Shown here: positions 53,193-64,000 of the stretch, piece after piece
Position numbering within the stretch: the first letter of the stretch is position 1
Layout: each line of letters begins with the position of its first letter
Source of the DNA: Thelonectria olida
Lineage: Eukaryota > Ascomycota > Sordariomycetes > Hypocreales > Nectriaceae
Length of the DNA: 64,000 nucleotides
Reading direction: 5' to 3'
NCBI GenBank assembly: GCA_020736575.1
Contig: JAGPYM010000022.1
Span: 1-64,000, forward strand
The notes under the pieces: model-generated
The model's database searches: none
Seen by the model: the letters and a program-made list of their open reading frames with translations, nothing else
Told to the model about the DNA's origin: nothing
Program-made: the position numbers and the translations under genes

Positions 53193-56100
53193 ATGGAAGG
53201 GATAGGTATTGCGGCCAACGTCATCGCGGTTGTTGACCTATCGGCTAATGTGCTTTCCCTCTGTTTCCAGTACTCCCGGGAGGTGAAGAACGCCAAAGAC
53301 GACATCGATCGATTACGCAATGAAGTCGAAAACCTGAAAGCAACCTCAAAGCGCTTCCAGGGGCTCATCGATGGCCCTCATGGCACGAAGCTCCAGGCAA
53401 CCCAAGAGTTGCATTTTGCGGTCAAGGAGAGCCGCTCGAGACTTGAAGAACTCGAACATTCACTTCGCCCTTCCACCTCTCGAAAAGCAATGAGTCGCTT
53501 CGGGATCCGCGCACTAAAATGGCCATTCCAGAGTAGGGATATAGAGAGAACTATTGAACTTTTTGCACGCAGCAGAGACGCCATATCATTGGCATTGCAA
53601 GTTGACCAGACGTAAGCGATATTCTATCTAGGACGCCTTCTGGAGACCATTTGTATGCTGAAAAGGGCTTAATCTAGCGCCATCATCCTTGGCATTGATG
53701 AAAAAGCGGCTCTTGACCGACTCCCGTTCGCCGAAGACGCTTCTTTCGACTCTCACGCCGAGGAACATAACTCAACTTGCCTGCCAAACACCCGAGTTGA
53801 GCTTCTCAATGATATATCTCAATGGATCAGCGATCCAAGCTCTAAGACAATATTCTGGCTCAATGGCATGGCAGGAACGGGAAAATCTACGATATCCCGC
53901 ACCACTGCTCGGTCACGATCCGAACTTGGTGATCTTGGTGCTAGCTTCTTCTTCAAAAGAGGAGAGACAGATCGAGCGAACTTAATCAAGTTCTTCCCGA
54001 CACTGGCCCGCCAACTCGCCACGCGCGTTCCAGGACTCGCAATCCATATCAAGGATGTGATCGACGCCGACTCCGGCATTCACGGGAAAGCAGTGAGAGA
54101 GCAGTTTGATAAGCTCATCTTGAAACCGTTGTCAAGTATCCCGCAGACTTCTCGAAACGCATCTTCCCTTGTGATCGTTGTCGATGCTTTAGATGAGTGC
54201 GAGCAAGATGCCGATGTCAGGCTCCTCATCAATCTTTTTTCTAGCGCACAATCTAAACTTCACTGGCTCCGAATATTTGTTACGAGTAGGCCGGAGCTTC
54301 CGATCCGTCTTGGCTTCAGCGCCATCAAAGGCACCTACCAAGATTTGATCCTCCACATGATACCCGCACCGATCATCGAGCACGACATCTGGACCTTTCT
54401 TTATCTGGAGCTCGGAAGAATTCGAGATGATTTCAACATGTCTGCAGCAGAAGAGCGGAGACTGCCATCAGATTGGCCTGGGGAATTCATTTTGCAGAGG
54501 CTTGTCAGAACGGCCTCACCTCTCTTCATTTTTGCCGCTACTACCTGTCGATTTATTGATGATCGTAGATGTGGCGACCCTGAGACTCAACTTGAAGAAG
54601 TTCTTGATCAAGCAACTCATGGCTCGAAGCTCGATATGACGTACTTACCAGTCCTAAAGCAACAGCTCGCCGGGGTGCCTGGATACAAAAGGCAGGAAAT
54701 TATTGAGAATTTCCGCTCTGTTGTCGGCACCATTGTCTCTCTTGCGAGCCCCTTATCAGCGCTCGCCTTATCCCGTCTGCTCAGCATTCCCTTAAAGAGG
54801 GTGAGTGCTCGGCTTGATATGCTCCATTCAGTTTTGAGTGTGCCATCAACGCAAGAGTCACCTGTGCGGCTGTTGCACCTATCTTTCCGAGATTACCTCG
54901 TCGATCATGAGAACAGGGAGGCAAATGAGTTGTGGGTAGACGAGGAGGAGACTCACCGGACCTTAGCTAAACAGTGCATGCGTCTCATGTATAACTGTCT
55001 CCACGAGGACATTTGCAACCTCCAAACCCCAGGATCACGTCGCTCTACAATTGGTTCCCAGAAAGTCAAGAAATGCTTGCCTCCAGAACTACAATACGCT
55101 TGTCTTTACTGGGTGTATCACAGAAGAGCCTTTAACCCTAGGTCGGATGATAACAAGGAAATCTACGACTTCTTGAGAAAACATCTTCTTCACTGGCTTG
55201 AAGCGATGAGCCTAATGGGCCGGGCCACGGAAATCCTTGCTATACTAAAATCGTTGGAAGTTTGGTTTAAGGTATGGGTTAAGTTTAACTTTTCAGCCAG
55301 TCGTAGGGCATTTCTGACTTGAGATAGCATGGAGAGGATCCGAGGCTATCAGATTTTATTGCAGATGCGGTTCGCTTTGTCACAATAAGCTTCTCGGTTA
55401 TTGATGAGGCGCCTTTACAGATATGCTCCTCTGCATTAGTGTTTGCCCCGACAAACAGCGTCATCCGAAAAACATTCAAGTCTAACGTTCCGAGATGGAT
55501 ATCTCTTTGGCCGCACATGGAGGATCATTGGGATGCATGCCTTTCGATATTAGATGACCATAGTGACTTGGTCATGTCGGTTGCCTTCTCGCATGACTCG
55601 GAGCTTATAGCATCGGCCTCCCGCGACAGGACGATCCGGATCTGGCGCGCCGATACAGGCCAATGCATCCAGACCCTCAAAGGCCACAGCGGCTGGGTCA
55701 GGTCGGTTGCCTTCTCGCATGACTCGGCGCTTATAGCATCGGCCTCCGACGACAGGACGATCCGGATCTGGCGCGCCGATACAGGCCAATGCATCCAGAC
55801 CCTTAAAGGCCACAGCGGCTGGGTCAGGTCAATTGCCTTCTCGCACGACTCGGAGCTTATAGCATCGGCCTCCGACGACAGGACGATCCGGATCTGGCGC
55901 GCCGATACAGGTCAATGCATCCAGACCCTCAAAGGCCACAGCGGCTGGGTCAGGTCAATTGCCTTCTCGCACGACTCGGCGCTTATAGCATCGGCCTCTC
56001 GCGACGGCACGATCTGGATCTGGCGCGCCGATACAGGCCAATGCATCCAGACCCTCGAAGGCCACAGCGCCTCGGTCGGGTCGGTTGCCTTCTCGCACGA

Positions 56101-57403
56101 CTCGGAGCTTATAGCATCGGCCTCTGATGACGAGACGATCCGGATCTGGCGCACCAATACAGGCCAATGCGTCCAAACCCTCAAAGGCCACAGCGCCTCG
56201 GTTAGGTCAGTTGCTTTCTCGCACGACTCGGCGCTTATAGCATCGGCCTCTGATGACGAGACAATCTGGATCTGGCGCGCCGATACAGGCCAATGCATCC
56301 AGACCCTCGAAGGTCACAGTGACTCGGTCAGGTCGGTTGCCTTCTCTCATGACTCGGAGCTTATAGTATCGGCCTCTCGCGACAGGACGATCCGGATCTG
56401 GCGCGCTGATATAGGCCAATGCATCCAGACCCTCGAAGGCCACAGTGACTGGGTCAGGTCGGTTGCCTTCTCGCATGACTCGGCGCTTATAGCATCGGCC
56501 TCCGATGACAGGACGATCCGGATCTGGCGCGCCGATACAGGCCAATGCATCCAGACCCTCAAAGGCCATAGCGCCTCGGTCAGGTCGGTTGCTTTCTCGC
56601 ATGACTCAGCGCTTATAGCATCGGCCTCTCGCGATGAGACGATCCGGATCTGGCGCGCCGAGACAGGCCAATGCATCCAGACTCTCGAAGGCCACAGTGA
56701 CTGGGTCAGGTCGGTTGCCTTCTCGCACGACTCGGAGCTTATAGCATCGGCCTCCGATGACAGGACGATCCGGATCTGGCGTGCCGATATAGGCCAATGC
56801 ATCCAGACCCTCGAAGGCCACAGCGGCTGGGTCTGGTCGGTTGCCTTCTCGCATGACTCGGAGCTTATAGTATCGGCCTCCCACGATAGGACGATCCGGA
56901 TCTGGCGTGCCGATACAGGCCAATACATCCAGACCCTCGAAGGCCACAGCGGCTGGGTCAGGTCGGTTGCCTTCTCGCACGACTCGGAGCTTATAGCATC
57001 GGCCTCCGACGACAGGACGATCCGGATCTGGCGTGCCGATACAGGCCAATGCATCCAGACAGTTCATATTGGAGTTGTTTCCTCTCGCCTACTATTTGAC
57101 CCGAGTAATTTACGTGTGCTGACTGATGTTGGCGCTATCGCTATGCAAGGGATCGCTGCCACGTGCCCCTCTACAGATTCTCCGATTACTGCTGTCCATT
57201 GCTGTCGCTCTGGCTATGGTATCAGTAGAGATGGTTGCTGGGTTACATGGAACGAAACCAACCTGCTTCGGCTGCCAGCGAAGTATCGGGTTTCTTGCTC
57301 AATTGTATTAGGATCAACTGTTGTTATTGGCTGTGACTCAGGGAGGGTGATGGTCATTAGGTTTTCCAGTCATGAACTGCCAGAACTCTTGCGGGGCCCT
57401 TGA
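53193..57403 (+). CDS. NLR2: Helo-like N-terminal domain, NACHT, 12 WD40 repeats
   Basis: Three exons (53193-53611, 53678-55271, 55328-57403) are joined by introns of 66 and 56 bp (donors GTAAGC and GTATGG, acceptors ATCTAG and GATAG), giving 1362 residues. The N-terminal 140 residues (MEGIGIAANVIAVVDLSANV, DDIDRLRNEVENLKATSKRF) resemble the Helo-like fungal NLR N-terminus, a putative membrane-acting cell-death domain. Walker A GMAGTGKST is at about 203 and Walker B VIVVDALDEC at about 304. After a winged-helix region (FRDYLVDHENREANELW) and a linker come 12 WD40 units from about 746 to 1250 with the core SVAFSHDSELIASAS, then a C-terminal segment that may close the propeller. The architecture is that of HET-D/HET-E-type NLRs but with a Helo-like instead of a HET domain. 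Splicing reconstitutes the expected linker (DFIADAVRFV) across the second intron. Confidence 0.88.
55550..57062 (+). repeat. WD40-coding tandem array (126-bp units, 12 copies)
   Basis: Nearly identical 126-bp units. Variation is confined to a few codons per unit: the two after GHS, one in HDSxLI, one or two around the second Asp, one before the next GHS. Confidence 0.92.
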
Positions 57404-57874
57404 ATGTTAATCTTGTCTTCTAATTTCTTTCATAACTTTGCGGAGGAGGGTTTAAGGGGATCTCTTTAATTTATAGGATCAAGTTGTATCTTTAGGAAGC
57501 CCGAGAAAAGCTCATTTCGCGCTACTTTTAAGTGTTTATCAGGAAGGAATTCATCTATTGCCACCTGCTGCAGTTGTCACACTCTTATTAGCACTATCAC
57601 GGGCACCTCTAACCGTTGCACTGCAGGACAAAATATTGGGCATTGATTGCAATCGCAGCAATCAACGAGGTGCACCAGCCGCTTACAAAAGTGTCCGGGG
57701 GACCAAGCCGTGATAAGCACCATCATTGCTGCGGGTTGACGCTGACTGACTAGGTCATTGCTAAAACAAGGGGGGTCGTCGCTTGGTGTTGGTAAGCTGT
57801 CATAACTAGGTACGCCACACTTGACAGATGCGCACTGTGTACAGCCACTAATAGCAGAAAGTGGACTACGTTTT
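57404..57874. other. Stretch without a recognisable gene
   Basis: Holds the 3' UTR of NLR2. A 130-codon minus-strand frame at 57577-57969 crosses into the repeat and has no motif. Confidence 0.4.
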
Positions 57875-59529
57875 GAGTACGTATCTTTTTCTGCTGGATA
57901 TAAAATCCAATCATTTTCCCACCCAAGGTCCCAGTTTAGGTCCCTCGAATAATTCTGCCGGGTCCCCAAGTTTTGGGACTTTTATTCTGCCATGTTCCAG
58001 TTCTCGTCACTTTATTCTGCCACGTCCCCGATTCTGGGACCCTTCACAATATCTACATCACCGTTACCAGAAGTGTTACCTTCCGGGTCCAACATACTGA
58101 CCATTTGGCTGGAGGCCTCCCAACCTATTCCCTCACCTTCCTGCTACCTCCTTTCTTTGCTAACCTTCACGACAGTCAAGTCCGGCGCCTTGCATGAGCG
58201 GAAATACGCGGCCGATTGAAAGGAGTGTAGGCGCAAAGTCCACACCACCATGAATCCCAGGGGTGGCAGCGACGCAGATGAATTGGCTAAGGACGGATTC
58301 AACAGGCCCTTGTCAAAGGGCGACGCTCTGACACAGACCGTGAGTGGTGGCGACGTGGGATACGACTCTAAAACGGTCGCATTCCAAGATAATTTCGGCA
58401 TGCAGCAGTTTCTAGACTATCATCTGTGCATTCGGCCAGGCTCATGTTACGCAATGGGTCAAGTTCGACAAGGTCTCTGGCTAGTCGGCACGCGCTGAGA
58501 CTCGCATCCAGACCGACTTGGCGAGCACCATCGCGTGGGCCATGATTCTTGCGGAATAGGCACCGCCCTCATGTGGCGCAGGGCGTATTTGCCAAGCGCG
58601 CCCGCGTGGTTTGAAGACCGACCACATGTCCTCGATCCTCCGCCGCCCCTCCCCTCCTGTGCCATCGCCACATCATCTCTGCAAAGGTCCCTTGCAACTT
58701 TATTGCAAGGACTGAGTCACCGCCGAGCGTAAGGGTCTTGACGCTCTTACATGCCCTGCTCATCTACGTCTCGAACCAACAGTCCTGCAGATCTCTTGTC
58801 TCGTCATCTCTCTAAGGTGACCGAGATATCCAGGGCCAGGGCTATTTCTTAGTTGCTCGACTAAGCATATACGCTCAGGGGCCGAGTCAGCACCGGTGGC
58901 GAGATATACTGGGTTCCGCTATGACAAGGGATGTGCCAGCAGCTGACCTGAAATCCTAACGGTCAGGAGGATCGGGCAGCAAGGGTCAAGATAATTCACG
59001 CCGACGCATCCATTCCCGCCCAAGCCAGAAACAGTCTTGCTGACAACCAGCAATCAGGAACCTCGCTCAGTGCCATACTTGCAATCACCAATTCGAAGCC
59101 CAGCTTCTATCTACTCACCAAGTGTGAATATCACTGGCTTCAAGCAAGTATTCGCAATCCTCCACTAGCCTAGCTTCAGGCCATGACTGTACGATGGCGG
59201 GGGATTGGCGAACAAACCAGGTGCAAGCCGCTTAACCGAAAATTTGTTTGTCATAGGATCAGGGTGCCAATCTAACCACAATCATCACGAGGAGGCGATA
59301 TTCAGGGGCTGCAGCGAGGGGTTTGCATGAAAATGTGTCACGCGGCCGCAAGACTGAGCTGATTGACGACATTGGCATGGCCAAGACGTCAAGCATTATG
59401 AGCAACGTCAGCAGGGCACTATTGGATCCGAGTCTTACAAGCTCAACGACCCGACTGGTGAGGACTCGGAAGGGACCCTAGCGCCAAGGAGGAAGGTCGT
59501 TCTGAGTGGCTTCGGGGAGGATTCTGCTC
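57875..59529 (+). repeat. 1.65-kb dispersed direct repeat, copy 2
   Basis: Direct match to 33087-34731. It contains the same 85-codon antisense frame and the same MNPRGGSDADELAKDG frame. It abuts the broken 5' end of the cPLA2-like gene. Confidence 0.85.
58250..58498 (+). CDS. Short hypothetical protein inside repeat copy 2
   Basis: 82 codons; the first 70 codons match those at 33461 exactly, and the C-terminal part differs because of small indels after CYAMG. Start context is identical (CACCACCATGA). No domain is recognised and no signal peptide is seen. It may be a non-functional open frame carried by the repeat. Confidence 0.28.
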   Translation: MNPRGGSDADELAKDGFNRPLSKGDALTQTVSGGDVGYDSKTVAFQDNFGMQQFLDYHLCIRPGSCYAMGQVRQGLWLVGTR

Positions 59530-59542
59530 GCAAGGCAAAGGG

Positions 59543-61062
59543 CTGTTCCAATGGTTCGAAATGTCGCCGCTCGAAATCGGTTGCGCTGAAACGCAGAGAT
59601 ACGTCCCAACCTGGGCGGGGGCGCACGTTTCTTTCTGGAAAGTCCGTTGATCGAAAGCCTGAGCAGTCTCTGTCTCTTTTACTCGGACAGTGTACCAGTG
59701 CGCCAGCTGGCCCTCTAACGGCATACATCTCCGCTCTCCTGGCTTCCATACCAAAAGGAACCATCATGTCTCGAGTCTTGTTTGCAGCCAACAAATTTGC
59801 AAGTATGAAGAGGTGGGAGCATCTTTGGGCCAATCCTATCCGTGCTGGACATGATCCCAATCCATTTTATGGCATGGGGAATAGCTTTGTAGCACAGGCT
59901 CATGGAGAGAAGGACGCAAGATGGGACCTTCTTAACTTTGGAGTGAGCGAACTCGACACATCCCGACTGTTCAATTTGGCCTCTCGGTCAAAGGGCAAGT
60001 GGTTGGAGAATCTTGCTCATCGCATATTTGCGCCAACCGAGCGGGAAGAACCAAACCGCCTTTTGACAGGCATGCAAGATCCAACTCAGCGAAAAGAGAC
60101 GATAGCGCGCTATCTGTCGATTGTGTACGCCATCAAAGCAGCAGCATACAAGGCGCTTCGCAGGTTCCATGCTGTGTCGTGGGAGCACTTGGTTGTTAGC
60201 GCTGATGTCTTTTCACTCAAACATCGACATGACGGGGAGTCTCAAGACCAGCACGTTAGCTTTTCAAGCAGATTTCAAGACGAGCATGGTACGAGTGACC
60301 TACCAAAGCTTCGTCTAAATCTGTCTTGGAGCGGCGAGAGAGTAACTGCAAGGGTCACGGCTGAGAAACGGTCTTTTTCTACCCAGGTGACACGCGAGGA
60401 TGCAGTGCAGGACAAGTTTGTTGAACAAGATCCGCCAAACGAGCCATGGGAGGCACAGGGACGAGTTAGGCTTATGGACAGTGGCTTGTCGAACAATCTA
60501 CCCAACCATATCCTCGCAAGACCTGAAAGATGCGCAGACGTAATAGTTGCTTTTGACGCTTCGTCCGATGTTCAAACAGACTCGGCCATCCGACGCATCC
60601 ACAACTTTGCGGAAGACTGCCATATCAACTTGGAGGATACCACAAATTTGTTCGAGCGTCCTCCCCAAGTCGACCCCGTGTCTGAAGGAGCTAAATATGA
60701 TGAATCCAGGGTTCTGTCTCAATATATAAACCGTTATGCGAGCGTATTCCGGGGAACTCGACAGAATGGCCATAGCATTTACATCGTCTACTGTCCTCTG
60801 TTGCCCAATGTTGCCAATCCTTCTTTCAATCCTTCGGTAGGTACCCCTATTTTATTTATCGCTGAAACTAACAGTATCATAGCAAGTCTCCTTCTCAACC
60901 TCCTATAACCTCGTGTGGACACAAGACCAAGTTCACGAGCTGTTCCAAATGGTGGAGTCTAACACGTCTGACTACGCTATGCACATAGTCAGGCAGGTGT
61001 TGACAAAGGTTTATTTGGACAAAAAAGCCAAGAGAAACAAGCAAGCTGATTCCTCGCCATAA
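59543..61062 (+). pseudogene. cPLA2/lysophospholipase-like gene, 5' truncated and frameshifted
   Basis: Family sequence starts abruptly after the 1.65-kb repeat: LFQWFEMSPLEIG, RYVPTW, then after a frameshift at a run of five G (59617-59621) RKPEQSLSLLLGQCTSAPAG. From 59766 the frame is open to the splice donor at 60836. A 46-bp intron (60837-60882; donor GTAGGT, branch AAACTAAC, acceptor CATAG) joins a last exon ending at 61062. The motif DSGLSNNLPNHILARPERCA holds the catalytic Asp of the cPLA2 (PLA2_B) family. The upstream region with the nucleophile GxSGG is absent, so the product should not be an active lipase. Intact members release fatty acids from phospholipids. The location beside NLR genes fits a former membrane-directed effector, which is inference. 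Confidence 0.65.
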
Positions 61063-61204
61063 ATTGATAGATATATGAATGAATAAATGCTACCTATAGT
61101 AAAGTCTGACTTTAGCGGTTCATGTTACTGCTGGAGGTCGCTTCAGGGCAGCACTTGACAAATTTTCACATATAATATTCGCGAACAGCGGCACGTCTCG
61201 TCTT

Positions 61205-63565
61205 TTACTCCTGGCGAGGCTGCAACCCTGAAAGAGTGTCGGTATTCCAGATGGCCGTCGGAGAGTCCTCGGGCCCGTTAAGCCGCCCCAGCTTCAGGCC
61301 ATGGGATGGCCGGACACATCGAACCCCTTCTTTGTAACATTCTAGGCATAGAACAAAGGTACCACACGATTCGCAACTATACGAAGCACATCCAGTCGGG
61401 GCTGTCAGTAAACACCCATCACACCACCCTTCGTCGTTGTCGAATGGGACTGCACTTCGCCAACCCTTGGCCCGATCATCACGAAATCGAATTTGCTTTT
61501 TCTTCGCCCAAAGCAAGAGAAAGTCGGCAACTTGAGTATGCCCTTGGCACTTGGCCCACCAGAGAGGACTGCGTCCGAAGCGATCGTTGATACTCAATTG
61601 AGCATTCCCCTTCCCCACCAGGAGCCGAACCGTCTCCAGATGGCCATTCCTCGCAGCAGCAGATAAAGCGGTGTTGTCCTGCCTGTCTAAGTCATTTACA
61701 GAGAAGAGCTTTGCGGTGAGAAGTACCGCGGCAACGGCGGCATGCCCACCCCTTGCCGCGAGAAACAATGGCGTGTGGCTAAATGCGTCGTTCTTGCGTA
61801 TCGTGGAGGCTCCCTCCCACCGCAAAAGCACTTTCACTGCCTCGAGGTTGCCTCTTGCCGAAGCTATATGAAGAGGAGTCAGACCGTCGCTTAAAGTCTT
61901 CCCAAACTGGGCCATGGTCTCTATTAGAAGCTCGAGAACTTCTATATGGGCGCCATCTATCGCCGACAGCCTCATCGAAATCGCCAGACCAGCTAGACAC
62001 AGGTATTAACAGCTTCACTACCTCTATGTGTCCATTCTTTACAGCCAGATCTATTGGTCTGTTGAAATTAGAGTCGTATGCTTCACCATCTGCTCCGCAT
62101 TCAAGAAATCGTGCGACGGCCTCAGCATCGCCATTCTCTGCAGCCGAATGTATTGACGAATACTGATTGCCGCGAAGATGAACCTTAGTATTTGGAGAGA
62201 ACTGGCTTTGGGTGCGATCTGTCATCTGCCCTTGGAAAACCGCGGTTGGTTGGTGAGTTGTTGGCCGCGCCGTGGACCCCTGCTCTGAGCCTTGAGAATC
62301 GATACGTATGGGTTCCGGTGAACCATACTTGGCGGTTGCAGCTTGGTCTTTTATGAGGGAGCGGGAGGAAGGCTGAATTGTTGACCACGATGCAGAGCCC
62401 GCGGTATCCTCTTGCAAGCCGTTTGACATTGTGTCCGAGGAGTTGACATTCAAAGCAGAAGCCTCTACCGTTGATGCCTCGGGCACGGGGGTTGAAGCGA
62501 TCCAGGAGCATGCCAAAGCGTCGACGGCAGTTGGGCGATGACGCGGCGAGCCACTCATAGTCAAGGCAATGAATTCCTTGCATTCGACGCTCAGCGAGTT
62601 GTCGTTGGGAAAGGGATCACCTATCATGACGTAGCGGTACAGGTCCATGGATGAGTCGAACGGCAGTCGACCGGTAGCAATACGAAAGGCGATAGCCCCA
62701 ACCGCCCAGATATCGACTGCAAGAGAATACGTTTTGCTCGCGATGAGATCCAGATCGGACATCACAAATATATTCTGAAGCTCCGGTGCGAGATACGGCC
62801 CAGTTCCGACTGTCGTGCGTAGAGCTGTGGACTCGTTTTGCTTGCTGCAGCCGAAGTCAGAAAGCTTCACCCACCAGTTTGGGCCTTTGTGTTGCACGAG
62901 AATGTTCTGAGATAAATCTTGTCAGATAATTCACCGTCAGGTATGATGCCAAGAACTCACCTTGGGCTTCAAGTCGCGATGTGCAAAGTTGCTCTTATGC
63001 ATGAATGCAACTCCCTGTAGGACCTGCTGCGTAATTGTCTTTGCCTGGGCCTCTGGGAGAGGATGGTGGAGATACGACTGTAGATCTCCCAAAGGGAGAT
63101 ACTCCATTGTGATGAACAGAGAGCCGAGGGTTCTATACCAGCCAAAGGAGGGGACAAAACAGTCCCGATACTTTAGTGGTTCGACATATGTTAATCGCTG
63201 GGTATAGAACGTGGTTCAAGGCATTCTTCTATCCATACCTGTGCGTGCGAGAATTTAACGATGGCTGAAATCTCCCGGGACAAGAATTTAGCTTCAAGCG
63301 AAGACTTGTCGAAAGCTGTCTCTATTTCCTTTACAGCCCGAACCTTACCAGCGCTGGGACCGGAAGTGCATTCTTGAAGCCAGACATCGCCAAAGGAGCC
63401 CCGGCCCAGCCTGGCTTTAGGCTCCCATCTCTCCTTCTGAGGCCGCCGCCACCATCCCTTTGCGGGGTCAGAAATGTAGATAACGTGGACGGTGCACCTG
63501 TTGTCGTCGATGCTGCTTTCAAGCTCCCAATCGCGTACCAGATCGGGCAGGGTGTCGTCGTCCAT
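61205..63565 (-). pseudogene. Protein kinase-ankyrin-ZZ finger gene with a frame break
   Basis: On the minus strand: exon 1 is 63239-63565, exon 2 is 62961-63170 and exon 3 runs from 62906. The introns are 68 and 54 bp (donors GTATGG and GTGAGT, acceptors TAAAG and CTCAG). A Ser/Thr kinase domain is complete: GRGSFGDVWL, VRAVKEIE, ITMEYLPLGDL, FAHRDLKPKN, KLSDFGCS, then a P+1 segment (GTGPYLAPELQ) and IWAVGAIAFRI. A Ser-rich linker is followed by ankyrin repeats (IHSAAENGDAEAVARFLECG, DGLTPLHIASARGN, TALSAAARNGHLETVRLL). The C-terminus has a ZZ-type zinc finger (WCDGCLL, CESCGTFVLCLECYKEG, H). Between about 61990 and 61955 the ankyrin frame shifts by one, with no convincing intron, so I treat the gene as broken. 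Intact, it would be a signalling kinase with repeat sensor. Confidence 0.7.
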
Positions 63566-63653
63566 TGGGAGTGATTTCTTCTCTCGTTCTTGCCACTTCA
63601 GGTCACAGCCACCAGCCTCAACCTTCGTTTACTTTCACTACAATACCGCAACC
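63566..63653. promoter_or_regulatory. Short divergent intergenic region
   Basis: Only 88 bp separate the start codons of the kinase-ankyrin gene and the secreted-protein gene. A CT-rich leader precedes the plus-strand start. The two transcripts must overlap in their 5' regions or share a core promoter. Confidence 0.4.
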
Positions 63654-63990
63654 ATGCACGCTTCAGCCATCTTGTACGGCCTTTTCTTCCTTCGGGGAGC
63701 TATGGCTTCTCCAATGGCCCAGCCAGACCTTGAGGTCGAGGCTCGCTCCATTGAGCGTAGAGAGCCAACTCCCTTCGATATGCCGATGCCTCTTCTCCCG
63801 AGAGTCGCCAAGGCCGGCAAGGACAATGGTAAGAACAAGGGTGAACTTAGCAGAGATTCAGGTGCCTGAAGTGATCGAAGACTTACACAAATTGTAGGAT
63901 CTCCCAGCTGTCCCGGTGGCAATCAAGTCCAACAGACGAACCAGTGCCAGTCGGGTACACCCTTTTGCTGCTCTAGCGACGGCAAAGGAG
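63654..63990 (+). CDS. Hydrophobin-like small secreted cysteine-rich protein (partial)
   Basis: Exon 1 starts at the ATG at 63654 and encodes a signal peptide (MHASAILYGLFFLRGAMAS) and a pro-region with a dibasic site (SIERREPTPFD). Two donors are possible in the same phase: GTAAGA after 63828 (better consensus) or GTGAAC after 63840. Exon 2 begins at 63898 after an ATTGTAG acceptor and ends at 63990 before GTAAGT; the rest is outside the window. Exon 2 carries C...NQCQSGTPFCCSSDGKG, the QC-x6-CC spacing typical of hydrophobins and related cell-surface proteins, which assemble at hydrophobic interfaces of hyphae and spores. Four cysteines are visible and the remaining ones would lie in the missing exon. 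It could instead be another CC-containing secreted protein. Confidence 0.65.
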
Positions 63991-64000
63991 GTAAGTGACC

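Noticed and set aside
55525..57067. Long antisense frames over the WD40 array, up to 235 codons
   Set aside because: They are shadows created by the repeated codon pattern and just repeat the same antisense motif; no independent start or domain.
1..64000. An intact Starship element spanning the window
   Set aside because: No open DUF3435 captain, no element boundaries or target repeats are visible; only weak relics exist.

Overview
The window looks like an accessory, transposon-rich part of a filamentous ascomycete genome, probably Sordariomycetes. The reasons are short introns (about 46-140 bp) with GT...CTAAC-type branch sites...AG, Tad-type LINE retrotransposons, a fungal hAT transposon, signs of repeat-induced point mutation (RIP), and fungus-specific families (NACHT NLRs, SesA, DUF7587, BAH-PHD, a hydrophobin-like secreted protein). 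All functional calls rest on remembered family motifs; no search was run.

Layout. 0-6 kb holds one partial gene at the left edge, an F-box pseudogene interrupted by a dispersed repeat, a second LTR-like repeat and a tRNA-like fossil. 6.3-10.5 kb holds a bZIP regulator, a hAT element (7541-9998) whose transposase carries one intron and one nonsense codon, and a glycosyltransferase-like gene cut off exactly at the hAT end. 10.6-18.5 kb holds two head-to-head Tad-like LINE copies. The second has an ORF1 whose spliced N-terminus appears to be captured from a Crypton-type recombinase. 18.5-32.9 kb is a graveyard: a DUF3435/FluG-like zinc-finger relic, an F-box pseudogene, an 0.8-kb-arm inverted repeat made of two LINE 5' ends, a BAH-PHD pseudogene with two small lesions, a third LINE, and an AT-rich region without genes.

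33-40 kb holds the first copy of a 1.65-kb dispersed direct repeat, a spliced chromodomain-like gene and a DUF7587 gene. 40.4-46.1 kb is a structurally intact LINE with both ORFs open.

46.4-63.6 kb is the most interesting part. Two small SesA-domain proteins each end in sigma-type amyloid repeats. Next to them is a large NACHT-ankyrin NLR whose first exon carries the matching sigma repeats. This is the arrangement expected for an amyloid-templated programmed-cell-death signalosome. It is followed by a second NLR (Helo-like domain, NACHT, 12 near-identical WD40 repeats), the second copy of the 1.65-kb repeat, a 5'-truncated cPLA2-like lipase gene, a kinase-ankyrin-ZZ gene, and at the right edge a hydrophobin-like secreted protein.

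Working model: the NLRs sense a ligand through their ankyrin or WD40 arrays. The sigma motif of NLR1 would then template folding of the sigma tails of the SesA effectors and trigger incompatibility or defence cell death. The surrounding transposons and direct repeats suggest a fast-evolving, possibly mobile cargo region.
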